A stretch of 64,000 bases of DNA from Quillaja saponaria (GCA_029379385.1 CM055613.1:17316001-17380000), one strand, 5' to 3'. Positions 33,241-46,200 are shown, counted from the stretch's first letter. Notes: generated by a model from the sequence alone, not told the origin. Translations and numbers: made by a program.

Positions 33241-34108
33241 AGGCTATTTGATACGTATAAATAATTTTAACAAAATTGAAATATGAAAGGAAATGGAAAT
33301 GAAATGCAGATGGAATGGAATAATAATTTCATTATATTGTTTGGTAGCACCAGTGAGATATAATCATTTCATTCTATTTATTAATTTTCTAAGCAGTTTT
33401 TAGACATGAAAAAGTATCAAAGTTATGTTAAAATGACAAAAATATCCTTTTATAGATAAAGTAATAAAAATTAAACATAATTGAAATATATATTTCTTAA
33501 TTTTTTAATTAATTTTTTTATTTATTATTAATTAATTAATGTTACTTATATTTATTTTATTATTAATTATTTCTTATTTTTTATTATTTATTAATATTAG
33601 AATTTTAGTTTACAATTACTTAACTAATTTATTTATTTAACATTAATTATTTATTTATAATTATATTATTTATAATGATATGAAGGGTATTTTTGTCATT
33701 TGACTAAAATGAATTGATTTAGTATTATTTTTATATACAAATTTTTATTTTATATGATTTTATATTTTTTTTAATGTAATATGAAGGTATTTTTGTTATC
33801 TAACTAAATTAAATAATAAATATATTTTTTTATTTATGAATAATATTGTTATTTTATTAATATTCAATTTTTTATTTTATGTGATAGAATGATATTTTTG
33901 TCAGTTAACTAAATTAAATCAATTTTACAAAAATAGAAATGAGCAATCCCACAATTCTATATGGGTTTGAAGATTCCTACTTCCATGAAATAAAATGACT
34001 GGAATAGAATGAGTATTCTGAAGCTAAAAACATACCAAACGAAAGAATATTAATTCAATGGAATCATACATAGAATGAAATAGTCATTTTCACGTAACAA
34101 ATTAGCCC
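33241..34108. mobile_element. Tourist-like (PIF/Harbinger) non-autonomous element
   Basis: Left end 'aggctatttgatacgt' and right end, reverse-complemented, 'gggctaatttgttacgt' form imperfect terminal inverted repeats. They are flanked by TAA on both sides (33238-33240 and 34109-34111), the 3-bp target duplication typical of Tourist elements. The 868-base interior is AT-rich and non-coding, with several 'ttttgtcat.t.actaaa' phrases. A hAT-derived origin is less likely given the 3-bp duplication. Confidence 0.55.
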
Positions 34109-34111
34109 TAA

Positions 34112-34739
34112 GTATTTATAGTATTTTTTACTTATTATCTTTTATTTCTTAAATTACAATGATATGATTATTTTAAATATTTGATTTTTATTAAGATATA
34201 TTTATTTTCTTATATCTAGTAACTTTTTTATTATTCTTGCAAGATGTAGGGAATTACATTTTTAGTGATTTTATACAGTCAATCAAAGAAATCACTTATT
34301 ACCATGGACTCAACTAGTTTTAGAAATAATGTTGACTTGAATTAGACTCTAACCTATAGTTGTGATGATGGTGCAATACCATTTCATGGGTTAATTACTT
34401 CAAATTTATTGTCAAAAACAATTGAAAGTATTGAAAAGCCGAAAAATATTAATACTCTTGTCGCAAATTTTGTGATTTTGGTGTTCCTAAGAATGTGTCC
34501 TAATTCTTCTCTCAAAAAAAAAAAAAGAATCTGTTTCAATTCTATGAAAATAGAGCACTGTTGGATTTGTGACTAAAAAAAAGTGTAAGCCAAGTAGAGC
34601 CAGAAAAGCACATGAGAACCGAGACAGAGTGTGAGCTGTATCTGGCCAATTTAAAATTCAAAAGCATACAGTCCAAGTTTATTATTCAGAATCGTACAGT
34701 CCAACTTTTTTAATATATTTTTACTAATTGATCATATAC
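34112..34739. other. Intergenic, nothing recognised
   Basis: AT-rich spacer without reading frames or clear element ends. Confidence 0.55.
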
Positions 34740-35230
34740 TCAGTGTTCACTCTTTTGTAAGATTTTTACGTGTGGACCCCACTGATGATGATCTACATAT
34801 GATGGCGATGTATATAGACGTTCTAGAAGGATTGCTAACAAAACCAAAAATTATAATAGCCTGGTAGGATTCACTTGCCAGGAGATTTGAAGGACTGCAA
34901 GAAAATAAATAAAAAATAAAAAATATATATATATCAAACAAATCCTTATGAAATTTACTGAAATCATAAATTATAAGTGTTAATCAAATTGCTTATAAAA
35001 AAAAACTTCCTTCCTTCCCCGTAGATATACTAAATTTGATAAAAGTGTTGGTTATTGAATATCTTTATATAAATATCAGTATAAAAAATAAAATAAATAT
35101 CGTTAATAATAATTATCATGATCGCTATTATTAGCTGGGTATAGAGATGAACAGTAAGAAAATTAAGAAAAAAAATATAAAATCATGCACGAACAGTTTT
35201 CTTAAATCAGTTGTTTATCTAAATTGAAAG
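34740..35230. repeat. UGT-upstream repeat, copy E
   Basis: Begins 'ctcagtgttcactct', exactly the word that opens copy A. It jumps to the core region ('gtatatagacgttctagaaggatt', near 34810) and then follows copy C to 'catgcacgaacag'. A smaller related scrap ('aacaaatccttatgaaatttact') lies near 37475. Confidence 0.6.
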
Positions 35231-36061
35231 TATACTTTATTTACCCTTAATATCATTAACAAATATGGAATTTATTTATTTAATTTAGTATTAAAAAGTT
35301 TGGAGGAGCCTCTGTCTATGTCTTATCAAGAGCTTGTAGGGACGTCTACAGTTAAGTGAACAAATACAGTCAATGGTTTAAGGTGCGTAGTATTGCACTG
35401 TATATCTCAAAGTGATAACATAAGTTCACAAGTTATAATACATAATTGTTCGAAAAGTTAACTCAGTATCTCATAACAATGCCTATAGAGAAATCAAAGA
35501 ATATATATATATATATATAATGAGAGAGATTAATGTATTCCAAAAAATTATTTTTAATGTATTTAGTACTCTTCAATTCAAAACTCTTTAATAACAAAAT
35601 ATAAATAAAATTTTTAATAGTTGATTTTATAATACTAATTATAACAAATTTAATCCAAAAAAAAAGAAGGCATGATTGTTAATAAATCTTATTGTCTTAT
35701 TAATTTATAATAATCAATTATGTTGTATTAAAGATTTTATTATATATGTATTGAATTATATTCTTTCGGTTGAATATCTTTTTTCATATTGATATTCTCT
35801 TCTATTTAATTCTAACATCTTCATTTTCTCTGTTCATTATTTCATCTTCCCATCAACCACCAACATTATCCATAATAATTAAAACGTATGATAACTTAGT
35901 TATATTAATGTATATATATATATATATGCTAAAAATGTTTAATCAATCACTTGTATACCTGCAAACCAAAAGAAAAATCTTTAAAAGGGTTCAATGGAAA
36001 AAAAAAAAAAAAACTTAAAAATAAAGACTACAAAAAATATTTACAACATAATTGATTAGTA
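35231..36061. other. Intergenic, nothing recognised
   Basis: AT-rich with (AT)n microsatellites near 35503-35519 and 35912-35926. An 82-codon open stretch at 35770-36018 looks like translated AT-rich DNA and is not called. Confidence 0.55.
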
Positions 36062-36150
36062 TAAATTAAATGGCCAAAATGTTGGACCAACCGGGAAACA
36101 CAAAACCAAATTTCAATAGTATAATTCCACTGGTGATGGAATTTTGACCA
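36062..36150. repeat. UGT-upstream repeat, copy F (short)
   Basis: Contains 'atggccaaaatgttggacca', 'gggaaacacaaaaccaaatttcaat' and 'attccactggtgatggaatt', in the same order as copies A and B. Confidence 0.55.
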
Positions 36151-36285
36151 TAACCTTGAATGATCCAGCGGTACCTGGTATGTTTGCCTATCTTGGAGGT
36201 TTAAGGGTCGATTCTCCTCCTAAAAGACTTGCTTGAGAGTTTATTTTTGAATTCTTTGCTGAAAGTTCGGGTGACCAAACATACT
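36150..36285 (+). mobile_element. Possible tRNA-related SINE remnant
   Basis: 'tgatccagcggtacctgg' near 36159 resembles a pol III A box. 'gggtcgattctcctcct' about 45 bases on resembles a B box, at a spacing usual for plant SINEs. I see no 3' tail or target duplication. Confidence 0.35.
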
Positions 36286-36559
36286 AAGGAGTATAAATAA
36301 TAAATATTCTTATTAGTTATTATATTATGATTAATTATGCTTAATGAAAGTTTGTTAATTTCTTTCTCATTAGTATACTTGAAATTAATGCATATGGATG
36401 GGAGTCTTAATTAGTAGGCTTACTTAGTTTACAAGCTATCTAATTATAATAATATATATACTTTCACATGTTTGACGTATATATTAATTTAGTAAGTGGA
36501 TGAAATCGATTAATTGTCCTCTTGTATTTTTGTTATGGCAGTTTGTTGAAGTAAATTTT

Positions 36560-36925
36560 CATATAAGCATGTATATGTATGCTAAAAATCATATATATGC
36601 ATATTATTCTCCAGCAAAATTGGGCATGACATGGGCTATAATAATTCTGAAAGAGAAAACATAGTTAATTTCATATATATAGTGTTGTTATTAATTTTGT
36701 TCCTCATTTTATTTATTGCTATTATTATCTTATCTTATTGTCATATAAGCATGTATATGTATGCTAAAAATCATATATATGCATATTATTCTCCAGCGAT
36801 ATTGGGCATGGCATGGGCCAGAATAATTCTGAAAGAGAAAACATAGTTAATTTCATATATATAGTGTTGTTATTAATTTTGTTCCTCATTTTATTTATTA
36901 CTATTATTATCTTATCTTATTGTCA
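36560..36925. repeat. 182-bp tandem duplication, two nearly identical units
   Basis: Units 36560-36741 and 36742 to about 36925 both start 'catataagcatgtatatgta' and differ at only a few positions, so the duplication is recent. It spans no gene; the 71-codon open stretch within it is an accident of the duplication. Confidence 0.88.
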
Positions 36926-37744
36926 TATAGATCAGTAGAAGAAACTCTGATCCATATTTGTCTATGTACTAAGAACTATGAGTCTAATTAGGAGTAATTA
37001 ATTAATACTCCATTATCTTTGGTATGGCTAACATCTTTTATCTTACAAGAAAAATAGATTTTTTTTTAATTTTTAAAGACATTTATATATTATAAACATG
37101 ATCCACACACAATGCATGTGCTACGAAAACTAGTTTTAGATAAAACTATACTATTCTAAAAACCAAATGACTCTTATAGTCTCCTCCTTTAGAATAAGTA
37201 TAAATTAATTCATTATAATTAATTTAAAAAATAAATAAACTTATTTTCTCTCTCTTAATAACCTTTCATTATCCTACCTATTCACATAAATTAAATTTTT
37301 TTTATTAATTTAAATTAATTAGAAAATTAAAAAAAATTAAATTATTAGTAACTATTCACTCCCACTCACACGTGAACTCATATATTATCTTTTAAATATG
37401 ATTCAAAAACTTAAAAATATCATTTTATACTTAAAAATAATTATTTGGCATGTGACTAGTATACATATATAGCAAACAAATCCTTATGAAATTTACTATA
37501 ATTAGAAATTATAATTAAGTGTTCATATTGTTGGGTGTTGGTGCAACGAGACTGGGTATAAAATCCTGAGAGGCCCAGCATTCAAGGTCCAGTTCTGATA
37601 TTGTGTGGAAACCTCACTCTTAAAACTAACAATTACTATCAGGTTAAATCTGTTTACTTTAGTTATATGGAACTAGACATCGACATTTATTATTACTTTG
37701 GTTAAAACTGAAAATTACTTTTGGTCAAACGCCCAACACACCAA
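36926..37744. other. Intergenic spacer
   Basis: AT-rich. A short scrap of the UGT-upstream repeat lies at about 37465-37525, followed by a more GC-balanced stretch (37530-37720) that I cannot assign. Confidence 0.5.
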
Positions 37745-40700
37745 TTATTAACTATGGATTTCACATGGCAGGGAAAAGCAGTACAATTGATAGGTGACTC
37801 AAGACTTCAGACTTCTCCTATTACCCTCTAGACACTCAAAAAACTCTCTAACATTGATTCCCTTGCTTGCTATTTTATTTTACAAACATTCGCTCTTCAT
37901 AGTGGTTCATTTATCCTTGATTAGTTTGTAGCTACTCTCTATCTCCATATACAAGTCCTATTAACTGAATTTCACATTGTGTTCACTAAACCAATAGCCT
38001 TACCTCCCACAAGGGAATTTGATCACTGGATCCACCTTTCTCCAAACTTGTGAATGTGAGGCCTTATAAATATCCATACTATCAAAAAAATTAAATGGAG
38101 AAATTAGTATTAGAAATGCTTACTGCAGGAGTCATACAACACAATTCCAACCCATTTTCCTCCCCAGTCCTCCTTGCTAAGAAAAAAGATGGTACTTGGT
38201 GATTTTGTGTGAATTATAAGGCCTTGAATAATATCACTGTCAAGGATAGATTCCCTATACCCACCATGATGAGCTATTAGATGAATTGCATAGAGCAAAA
38301 GTCTTTTCCAAGCTTGATCTTATGCTAGGATACCACCAGATAAAACTGTTCCCTGCTGATGCCCACAAAACTGTGTTTAGGATATATCAAGGACATTTTG
38401 AATTCTTGGTGATGCCTTTCGGCTTTACAAATGCCCCTTCCACATTCCAAGCCATAATGAACCATATCTTCTAACCATTTTAGAGACAGTTTGTTATAGT
38501 ATTCTTTGATGACATCATGATCTATAGTAAATCTTAGGAACAACACATCACTCACTTGTAGACAGTTTTACAAACCCTATGGTATCACTAGTTGGTAGCC
38601 AAACTAAGCAAATGTGTTTTTAAACAATCTTGTATTAAGTACTTGGTTCATATTGTGATCTCTAAAGGGGTTGCTCCTTATCAAACCAAAATTGAGGCTA
38701 TGATATCTTGGCTTTCACCAAAATCATTAGGGCCCTTATGGGTTTTTTGCAACTCATTGGATATTATAGAAAGTTTATAAGGAGTTATGCCCATATTGCT
38801 TCTGTGCTCACTAATTTACTAAAGAAGAATTCCTTTGAATGGAGTTGACATTTCAAGCTCTCAAACAGTAATTGTACATACACCTGTCTTGGCATTCCTT
38901 GATTTTTCTAAGGTATTTGAGTTGGAAACAGATGCCTCTATCACTTGCAATGGAGTTATCCTATCTTAAGCAAGGCACCTTATTGCCTTTTTTTAGCAAG
39001 AAACTAAATCCCAAAATTAGTAAGGCATGTACGTACTCTAGGGAGTTGTTTGCAATTGTACATGTTAAAAAATGGAGACAATATCTACTAGGCAGGAAGT
39101 TTCTCATATTCACTGACCATAAAAGCTTAAAAAACTTGATCAACCAGGTTATTTAGACTTGAGTAACAAGAATATCTTAGTAAGCTCCTTGGCTTTGACA
39201 ACATCATCATCTATAGAGCTGGTAAGGACAATATTATTGCAGATGCTCTATCTAGAATACTTACAACTAAGGAACCAGAACACCAATAAGGGTATTTATG
39301 TATGTCTCTATCCATCCCTCGCATGGATATTCGTAGTCATATCAAGGCTGAAAACCTATAGAACCTAGAACTTTGGACTATGCACCAATAACTCTCTACA
39401 AATAGCTAGCTACTAATTATTATAAATGCCTTAGTGGTATTTTAATTTACAAAAACAAAATCAGGCTACCTATTAACACTCTATTGAAGGATACACTATT
39501 ATATGAATTCCACAGCACATTGTTTAGGGGACATGGTGGCATTAAGAAAACCTATATGCAAGTCTCTAAGATTTTTTATTTGTTAGGCCTCAGGGAGGAT
39601 GTCAAGCAATATGTCGGTACTTGCCTTGTTTGTTAATCCACCAAGTATTCTACCATAGCACCTGTTGGACTTCTTCGACCTTTACCTATTCCTAATAAGG
39701 TCTGGGAAGATGTTTCCATAAACTTCATCACTGGACTGCCAACCTCTTAAGGTATGTGTGTTATTTTGGTGGTAGTGGATAGGTTAACAAAATATGCCAC
39801 TTTGGTGTGCTTTCTAAACAGTACAATGCAGCTATAGTTGCTCACTTATTTACTGATATGGTTGTTAGACTTTATGGATTTCCCCATTCTATTGTCTCTG
39901 ATAGGGATCTAATCTTGTTGAGTCAATTTTGGGTCTAATTGTTCACTACAAGTGGCACTACCTTGCATAGAAGTACAACCTATCACCCTTAAATGGAAGG
40001 GCTTAACAGGTGTGTAGAGCAATATCTCAGGTCATTCTTTTTTGATAAACCCACTTCTTGGAGTAACTTGCTACCATAAGCAAAGTTGTGGTATAATACA
40101 TCATACTCTACTATCAATATGACACCTTACAAGGCTCTGTATGGTATGGATCATTACATGCTGCCCAACTATGTTAAAGGTTCAAATCTTGTAGAAGAAG
40201 TAGATGAGGCTTTGACTAAAAGAAATGAACTGTTTTAGACCCTCAAGACCAACCTCCAACAAGCACATAATATGATGAAGACTACTGCTAACTAACATAG
40301 AAGGGAACTTTCTTTTTATAAAGGAGATTTGGATTTAGTAAAGCTACAACCTTATAGACAAAGCTCACTAACTCTTAGTAAACACCCTAAACTGAGAAAA
40401 AGCTATTATGGACTATATTACTTCATCGAGTAGGCCAAGTTGCTTATACATTAGATCTTCTTGCTTCAAGCAAAACTCCTCATACTTTTCAAGTTTCCTT
40501 GCTCAAACCATATAAAAGAGCCAACACAACCTTAGCACAACCATTTCTACCATTGATTTACAACAATCAACCTGTTCTCTTACCGATAGCCATAGTGGGA
40601 ACCAAAACTATCGTTCAACATAACCAACAAAGACCTCAAATCTTGGTACAATGGTCTTACACTGCTCCTGAAGATTCCACTTGGGAGGACCTTTAATCAT

Positions 40701-40745
40701 TTCAACAATTATATCCTCACATTAACCTTAAGGACAAGATTATTT
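37745..40745 (+). pseudogene. Gypsy pol polyprotein remnants
   Basis: Readable pieces in order: protease-RT linker 'MDFTWQGKAVQLIGDSRLQ' (37754 on); RT '[20 protein letters not shown]' (38115 on), '[17 protein letters not shown]' near 38215-38265, '[20 protein letters not shown]' at 38292-38350 and '[18 protein letters not shown]' near 38406-38460; RNase H 'SRELFAIVHVKKWRQYLLGR' near 39038-39098 and 'FTDHKSLKNLIN'; integrase 'GHGGIKKTYMQVSKIF' near 39530, '[14 protein letters not shown]' near 39700; and a C-terminal chromodomain-like part 'ILVQWSYTAPEDSTWEDL' ending at 40696. Many stops and shifts. The chromodomain-like end suggests a chromovirus-type Gypsy lineage. Confidence 0.85.
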
Positions 40746-41100
40746 TTAAAGGGGGTGGTATTGATATGAATCATCCTCACATCAATATTGATTTAGAGTA
40801 AGTAGAAGAGGTGTTGATATGAGCAGAGAATGCCACTATGGTTGATATTGAGAATTCTAAACTTATCAGGAAGAGGAATATGCCTAGTAGATACAAGGAT
40901 TTTTACCTCAGTTTGCCACCCAAGCATTGTAACACATGAAGTCACATGGGATTTGTTGGTTTGCACACATGGAGATACTTTATCAACCAGAGAAATGATA
41001 TTTTGCTTTAGAGGAAAGAGGCCTTCTTTTATGTTGGAATTTGTTATTGTACTCTTTCTCTTTTCCCTTTGATTTTCTTTTACTTTCCTTATTTTTCCAT
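37745..41100 (+). mobile_element. 5'-truncated Ty3/Gypsy retrotransposon relic
   Basis: A pol region in Gypsy order (RT, RNase H, integrase, chromodomain-like end) is followed by a purine tract 'aaagggggtggta' (40748-40760) and what should be the start of a 3' LTR, 'tgatatgaatcatcc' at 40762. No gag, no matching 5' LTR and no target duplication were found. The end of the LTR is not defined; 41100 is approximate. Confidence 0.75.
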
Positions 41101-41389
41101 GGTTATCAGTACCGTGACCTTCAATTATGTTTACTAAATAGGAAAGTATTGAATGAATTGAGTGTTAAACCTTTTTTTTTTTCCTTGATTGTAGATTTAT
41201 ATGATGAAAATTGATTATATTCCCATCAAAATTCTACCAAGCAGCAAATGATTAATTGCTAAATTCAGACCCTCGCTAAAATTCTTGAAAGGTTATTGGG
41301 TTTTATTGTCTTTTGCATTTGGAGTCAAAATTACTGAACTTTCTTGGAAATGTTTAGAGAAATCTTTATTTGATCAATTTATAGGGTCG
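41101..41389. other. Spacer between the Gypsy relic and the MORF fragment
   Basis: May include the rest of the Gypsy LTR or an intron of the fragment that follows. Nothing specific is seen. Confidence 0.4.
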
Positions 41390-41705
41390 TTAATTGTATT
41401 TGTTATGGTGCGTCAGCGAAGAGGAAGCAAAGAAGAAGGTTTACAATGTTTCATATGAGAAATACTTTGGTTTTGGGTGTGAGATTGACAAAGAGACTTC
41501 AAATAAGCTTAAAGGTATGCATTTGCTTACTATAATTTTGTCCATTTCTAAATTTGTAAGAGAAAATATAATACTATATATTTCCATTCTATTAAATTTT
41601 GTTATCTTTTTTTTTTTTTTTTTTTTGTGACTAGGGTTGCTAAAGTTCTATTTGTTCTCCCTAATTCATATGTTTATCCTGAATATAAAGACAATGGTGG
41701 TGAGT
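41390..41705 (+). pseudogene. Fragment of a MORF/RIP (DAG-like) organellar RNA-editing factor gene
   Basis: Two exon-like pieces match the conserved MORF box of plant multiple organellar RNA-editing factors (DAG-like). The first, near 41410-41513, reads 'SEEEAKKKVYNVSYEKYFGF' then 'GCEIDKETSNKLK' and ends at a donor 'aag|gtatgc'. The second starts after a T-rich run and 'gactag' at about 41632 and reads 'VLFVLPNSYVYPEYKDNGG', ending at 'ggtg|gtgagt' (41699-41705). Family members read '(S/E)EEAK.KIYSVSTR.YFAFG' and 'VRWVLPDSYLDV.NKDYGG' there. The usual next exon ('EPFI.G.AVPYDPKYHEEW') was not found before or after the neighbouring LTR element. An in-frame stop just before the first piece marks this as a fragment. 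Intact homologues act in plastids or mitochondria with PPR proteins. Confidence 0.6.
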
Positions 41706-41790
41706 GTTTAAATATCCGTTTTGCATTTTATTCTTAGTCAGGTCTAATCTATGGTTTTGTTGGTTGGCATTCGGATCACATGTGCGCTAC

Positions 41791-43230
41791 TGATTGAAAT
41801 AGATTTTACAATGCAAGTGTACGTATCGTTCTCAAGTAATATAATGATAAGTAGAGAACATTTCCACCAGGAATAATTTACTTTCTAATGCTAAATAGTA
41901 ATATTATATAGGCTAACTCTAATCAAGCCAATTCAAATTCAAAGATTTTTAAGCAAATATTAAAAAGATAAAAACTAATGCCTAGGTTCACGAAATCCCT
42001 TACACTACACCTAATTAATCTTTAACTTAATTCAATTCATGCAATAGTTTAATATTAACCCATATTTCTTAACCAATTAATAGCATATTCCTTTGTTTAG
42101 CAATTATATATTTCCTTTAGTCTAATTCCTTATATTCCTGTGAGGATTATCCTAAGACAAACTCATTAAGAGCCAATCTTACTGGTTACTTATGGTTAAA
42201 GAGTGTATTCCTATCTTTTAAACAAATCAGATTATCCAAATAATATGAACAATCAAAACATAAGCTATATTGCATAAGACTAATTCCAAAATTGACTCTT
42301 CCAAGTTAATCCCAGAATTCCAAAAAATCTAACGTGTGATCAATCAATTAGAAGCATTAAGAATAAGACAACATAAATATTAAAACTAAAACATGCATTG
42401 AATTAAAACTAAAGCCACATCAACTACATGTGAGTTCAATCGCAACCTTAGATTATGACTACTCCATACTAACTATCATGAGCTCTAGTATATTTTCAAA
42501 CTTCAAACTTCAAATTTCACCTTATTTAATTGACCTTTTGGTCATAGTTCAATTGAACTAGGATTCTTTTAAAGCATGTAATATCGCAGCAGTATGGCTC
42601 TCTATGGCCCTGCAGTGCTGCAGGTTATGTATAGTCCTACTCAGATTATAACATGTGATGTCGTGGCTTCACATTGATGGGCACTACGATGCCATTCCTT
42701 CTAGTTGTTAATGAAGTTATCTTTCAACTTTGGCGCCGTGGCATCAGGTTATAGACTTTGTGGCTCATCTCACTTTGTCTGGTTTCTGGGTAGATTGAAT
42801 TGGAGAAATCGAAGCTTAAGGTTATAGGCGCTGCGATGCTGAGCTCTCTGGTTGATTTACAATTTTCTTGATTTTAGTAGTGCAGCAGCTTCATCTTTAT
42901 CACACCACAGCGCATGTCTCTTAGCCTGAATCATCGATTTCTTCTTTCGTCCTGCCGTGGCGCTATCTTCCTTGGCACTACAATGCTATCTTGAATTCCT
43001 TTCCTTCTTTGTGTTCGACTAGGACAATGCAAAGACACTTATGACAAGTTAAACAAAAAAATCATAAAAATACTCCTAATCGTAGTAAAAACTCCAAAAA
43101 AAACTCCAAAACAACCTAAAATAACTAAAAAACTAAATTTGGCTAACATTCTAACTCAAAACCCTAGGATCTAGCATAAAATATGAATTAAAAGCATAGT
43201 GAAATAACTTTATTTTATGGGATTATCTCA
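41791..43230 (-). repeat. 3' LTR of the TR-GAG-like element
   Basis: About 1.44 kb, similar throughout to 49449-50812 in the same orientation. Shared blocks include 'aataatttactttctaatgct', 'atgcctaggttca' and 'caattagaagcat'. About 42580-42980 contains repeated 'cgtggcgc/tgcagcgctgc' words, which raise the local GC content. It is longer than the other LTR by about 75 bases through indels. Confidence 0.85.
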
Positions 43231-46200
43231 CCCCTAAACTTAATATTTTGCTAGTCCTGAGCAAAAAGAAAGAAAACAAGCAAATAGGAATGACAATTAA
43301 CTTATCAACGATGAACTAATTATTCCCCTAAAATCCTCAAATTTTATAACAAAGACTTGATTTAGCACAAAACACAAGTATAGTCCTAAATTTATCATGT
43401 TCTGGCAAACTTTATGTGTGTGTGCAAGACATCTTCACTAAAGGTTAAATGACTTCAAAGAAATTTCTAAAATAACTGAAAGACTAGTCTTAAACCTTAA
43501 AACTTCGCCTTTCCTTTATCTCTCCATTAATGTAGGCTAATACTTACTCAAAAATTAATAGGTCTTTCATTTAGCTTATAATGTAAGGTTAAGGTAAAGG
43601 TTTGATGAAATGGAATTTTTAGGCTCAATTACCCTAAGCACAAATTCTTTGCAAGAGCTTAACCTTTTTTATCACCTTTTCTTTGGTAAGGTGTCAACTT
43701 CTACTCACTCGAGCCTAAAATTTCCATCACAATTTTTTGTTATCACTCGATATATTTCTTATTGTGTGCGCATAAATGCTTCCCACTTGTTCTCCTTTAT
43801 CCTTCTAATATTTTCTACCAAACCTTTGGTTTGTAGACCACTTCTCAAGGAATTTTCACATACTACCCCAAACTTACTTTTTATTAAGCAGGGAAGATAG
43901 CAAATATATATGTATTTTTTCTTTGCACTCACTCTCATAGATTTGCTTCAAGATCATCCTTGTCATAGCTCAATAAAATTGCATAGTCAATGTACTTAAA
44001 GTAATAGGGTGCAAATAGGTCTTACAAAAAAAAAGAAAAAGAATTGGTTAAAAGAAACAATAGCTGTTTGGCTCAAGAGTGGTTTTTAAGGATATATCTA
44101 TAAAAAAAAAGGTGGATATACAAAAGTTCTATCGATCCAAAAATGGCATAAATCATGTTCTCTACTATGTTTTGCTTAGGATTTCATCTCAAGAGGAATC
44201 ATTTTTAAAAACATCAACCCTAGGTGAAAATAGTCTTATGTAGATATGGATGTATGAAGTATGTGCCCTGATTATAATAAATTCAAAAAAAAAAAAATTT
44301 ATTGTATTATTATCAAAAATCAAAATCAATGCATAAATATGATAATATCATAAGAATAAGGGAACATTTGAACATCATTAATAAATTGAAATTGTAATTC
44401 TACTTAAAATAATATGAGAAAAGGAAACACATCACATCCTAGATACCATGTCTAAACACATTATACATAACTAGGGATAACAATTATACATACGAATAGG
44501 CAATACATAACTAAAATTTGCACCCTCAAACCTAAACTTAACAATGTCCTAGTGTTTAACAAAATGAAGAAAGAAAAGAAAAGAAAAGCAAAAGGAAAAA
44601 CAAAAAGATAAAAAGAACTCCCTTCGTTGATTGCATCCTAAGGATAAAGGAAGGAAGCTAGAAGCTCGGGGCAAGGAGAGAATTTGGTAGGATCCCATCC
44701 TTCTTGCTGCAATATCATCCATAGCAGCTCATTGTTTTGATGATTGACAACATGGTTATGCTACTAATGTTGGACGCACTACACTTCTAAGCAAGAGATT
44801 CATACCACATCGGTCAGTGTAGGATAGGCTGGAGCTGTGTATCACCCTCTCCTGATTTGAAGTTCCTCTATATGAACTTCTTCATTAGGTAGTCATCGAT
44901 TGGGCCTTTCAGAAGTACAAGTATCTCGTTGTCCTCCTAAATCACACTAACCCTGGGGCATAGTTCAGTGATAAGGGATGGAAATCATAATACAAGGTAT
45001 CTGCTATTCGTTGTCTGCAATATGAAAATATAGATTAAATGACCAATATCAATAGTCATATCTCATAGGATTGCAAAGTAAGCATGGCTCACTCCTTGGT
45101 GACATTGCTCGCATGTCCACTTGGCAATATGTTGGCGAGAATAAGTAGTAAAGCCCTTGGAGTGGAATGTAGCTAGCTTGACTTGAAATGTACTGGCCCT
45201 TTGTTAGTCAACTTCTAAATTAAGCCTGATAGCATATTTCAATGATCACCTAATCATAATCCACTACGCCATTAGCAAATTGTACATACTCATCCATGCT
45301 TGGAATGTTCGGAATACCATAGAATGCATTGATCGCAGTGCTCATGAATGAAATTATCTTCCCCTGAACTATAACCTTGTTGTCATTATGCTCTATAAGG
45401 TTGGCATAAAACTCTCTAACCAGTGAGACAACTCAGGTTATAAGGGGTGCAAACAATTGAACCCATTAACTAGCCTCGCGTGGAATCTCTTTTTAGCTTC
45501 AGTAGAAACAAATCTATTATTGTTAAAGCTTGGTCTAGTAGAACAAAAACATTTGGTTGCCTTATAATTTGGTGCCATGACCATGTAAAGCAAAACAAGT
45601 ATAATCCTAATCCTATAATGATCATTAGCACGTGTCAGCCACAACCCGTAAGCAACAAAGGGTCTCTGACCCAACAAAACAATAATCAAATCTTAGGCAT
45701 ATTTCATCAATGATGTAAAACCCATACACTCATAAATATTTCATCTCCCCACCCCCAAACTTAGTTTAACTATCATAAGATTTTCAAAGTACATTCAAGA
45801 AATATAGGGATAGGGGTCATAGTAGGATGTTATACATACATTGTTCATCAATTCTATCCAACTATACTTAAGAACACATTATCTTGATTCAAAACGTAAC
45901 ACCTACGTAACTAAAATCCAAAATCAAATGCTATGCACAACCTTCAAAATAAGTACATCTACCCATTACTCATGAAGCAATTAAGCCATAGAACACAAGA
46001 AAAGTATCTTATCTACCGAAAAATTCAAAGAATGAGAAGCATGGTTAAAGGAACTCACTTGTGTTGAAGCCATGTAAAAATTGTGTGCAAACCGTGATGT
46101 GGGTGAGGGAAATTGTGCAAAAGTGATGGGACTGTTTGGATTTGAGAATTCAGTCCTAAAACTTCTAATTATAAGAGTAAGGGTGTTAGGTTTTTACTTT

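Noticed and set aside
35770..36018. 82-aa hydrophobic open frame
   Set aside because: Ile/Tyr/Ser/Lys-rich translation of AT-rich DNA with microsatellite; no start context, motif or conservation.
36631..36846. 71-aa frame with a membrane-like stretch
   Set aside because: It runs across the junction of the 182-bp tandem duplication and is not a preserved gene.
43610..43900. 96-aa plus-strand frame inside the TR-GAG-like element
   Set aside because: Antisense to the element, no recognisable domain, and composition typical of the non-coding interior.
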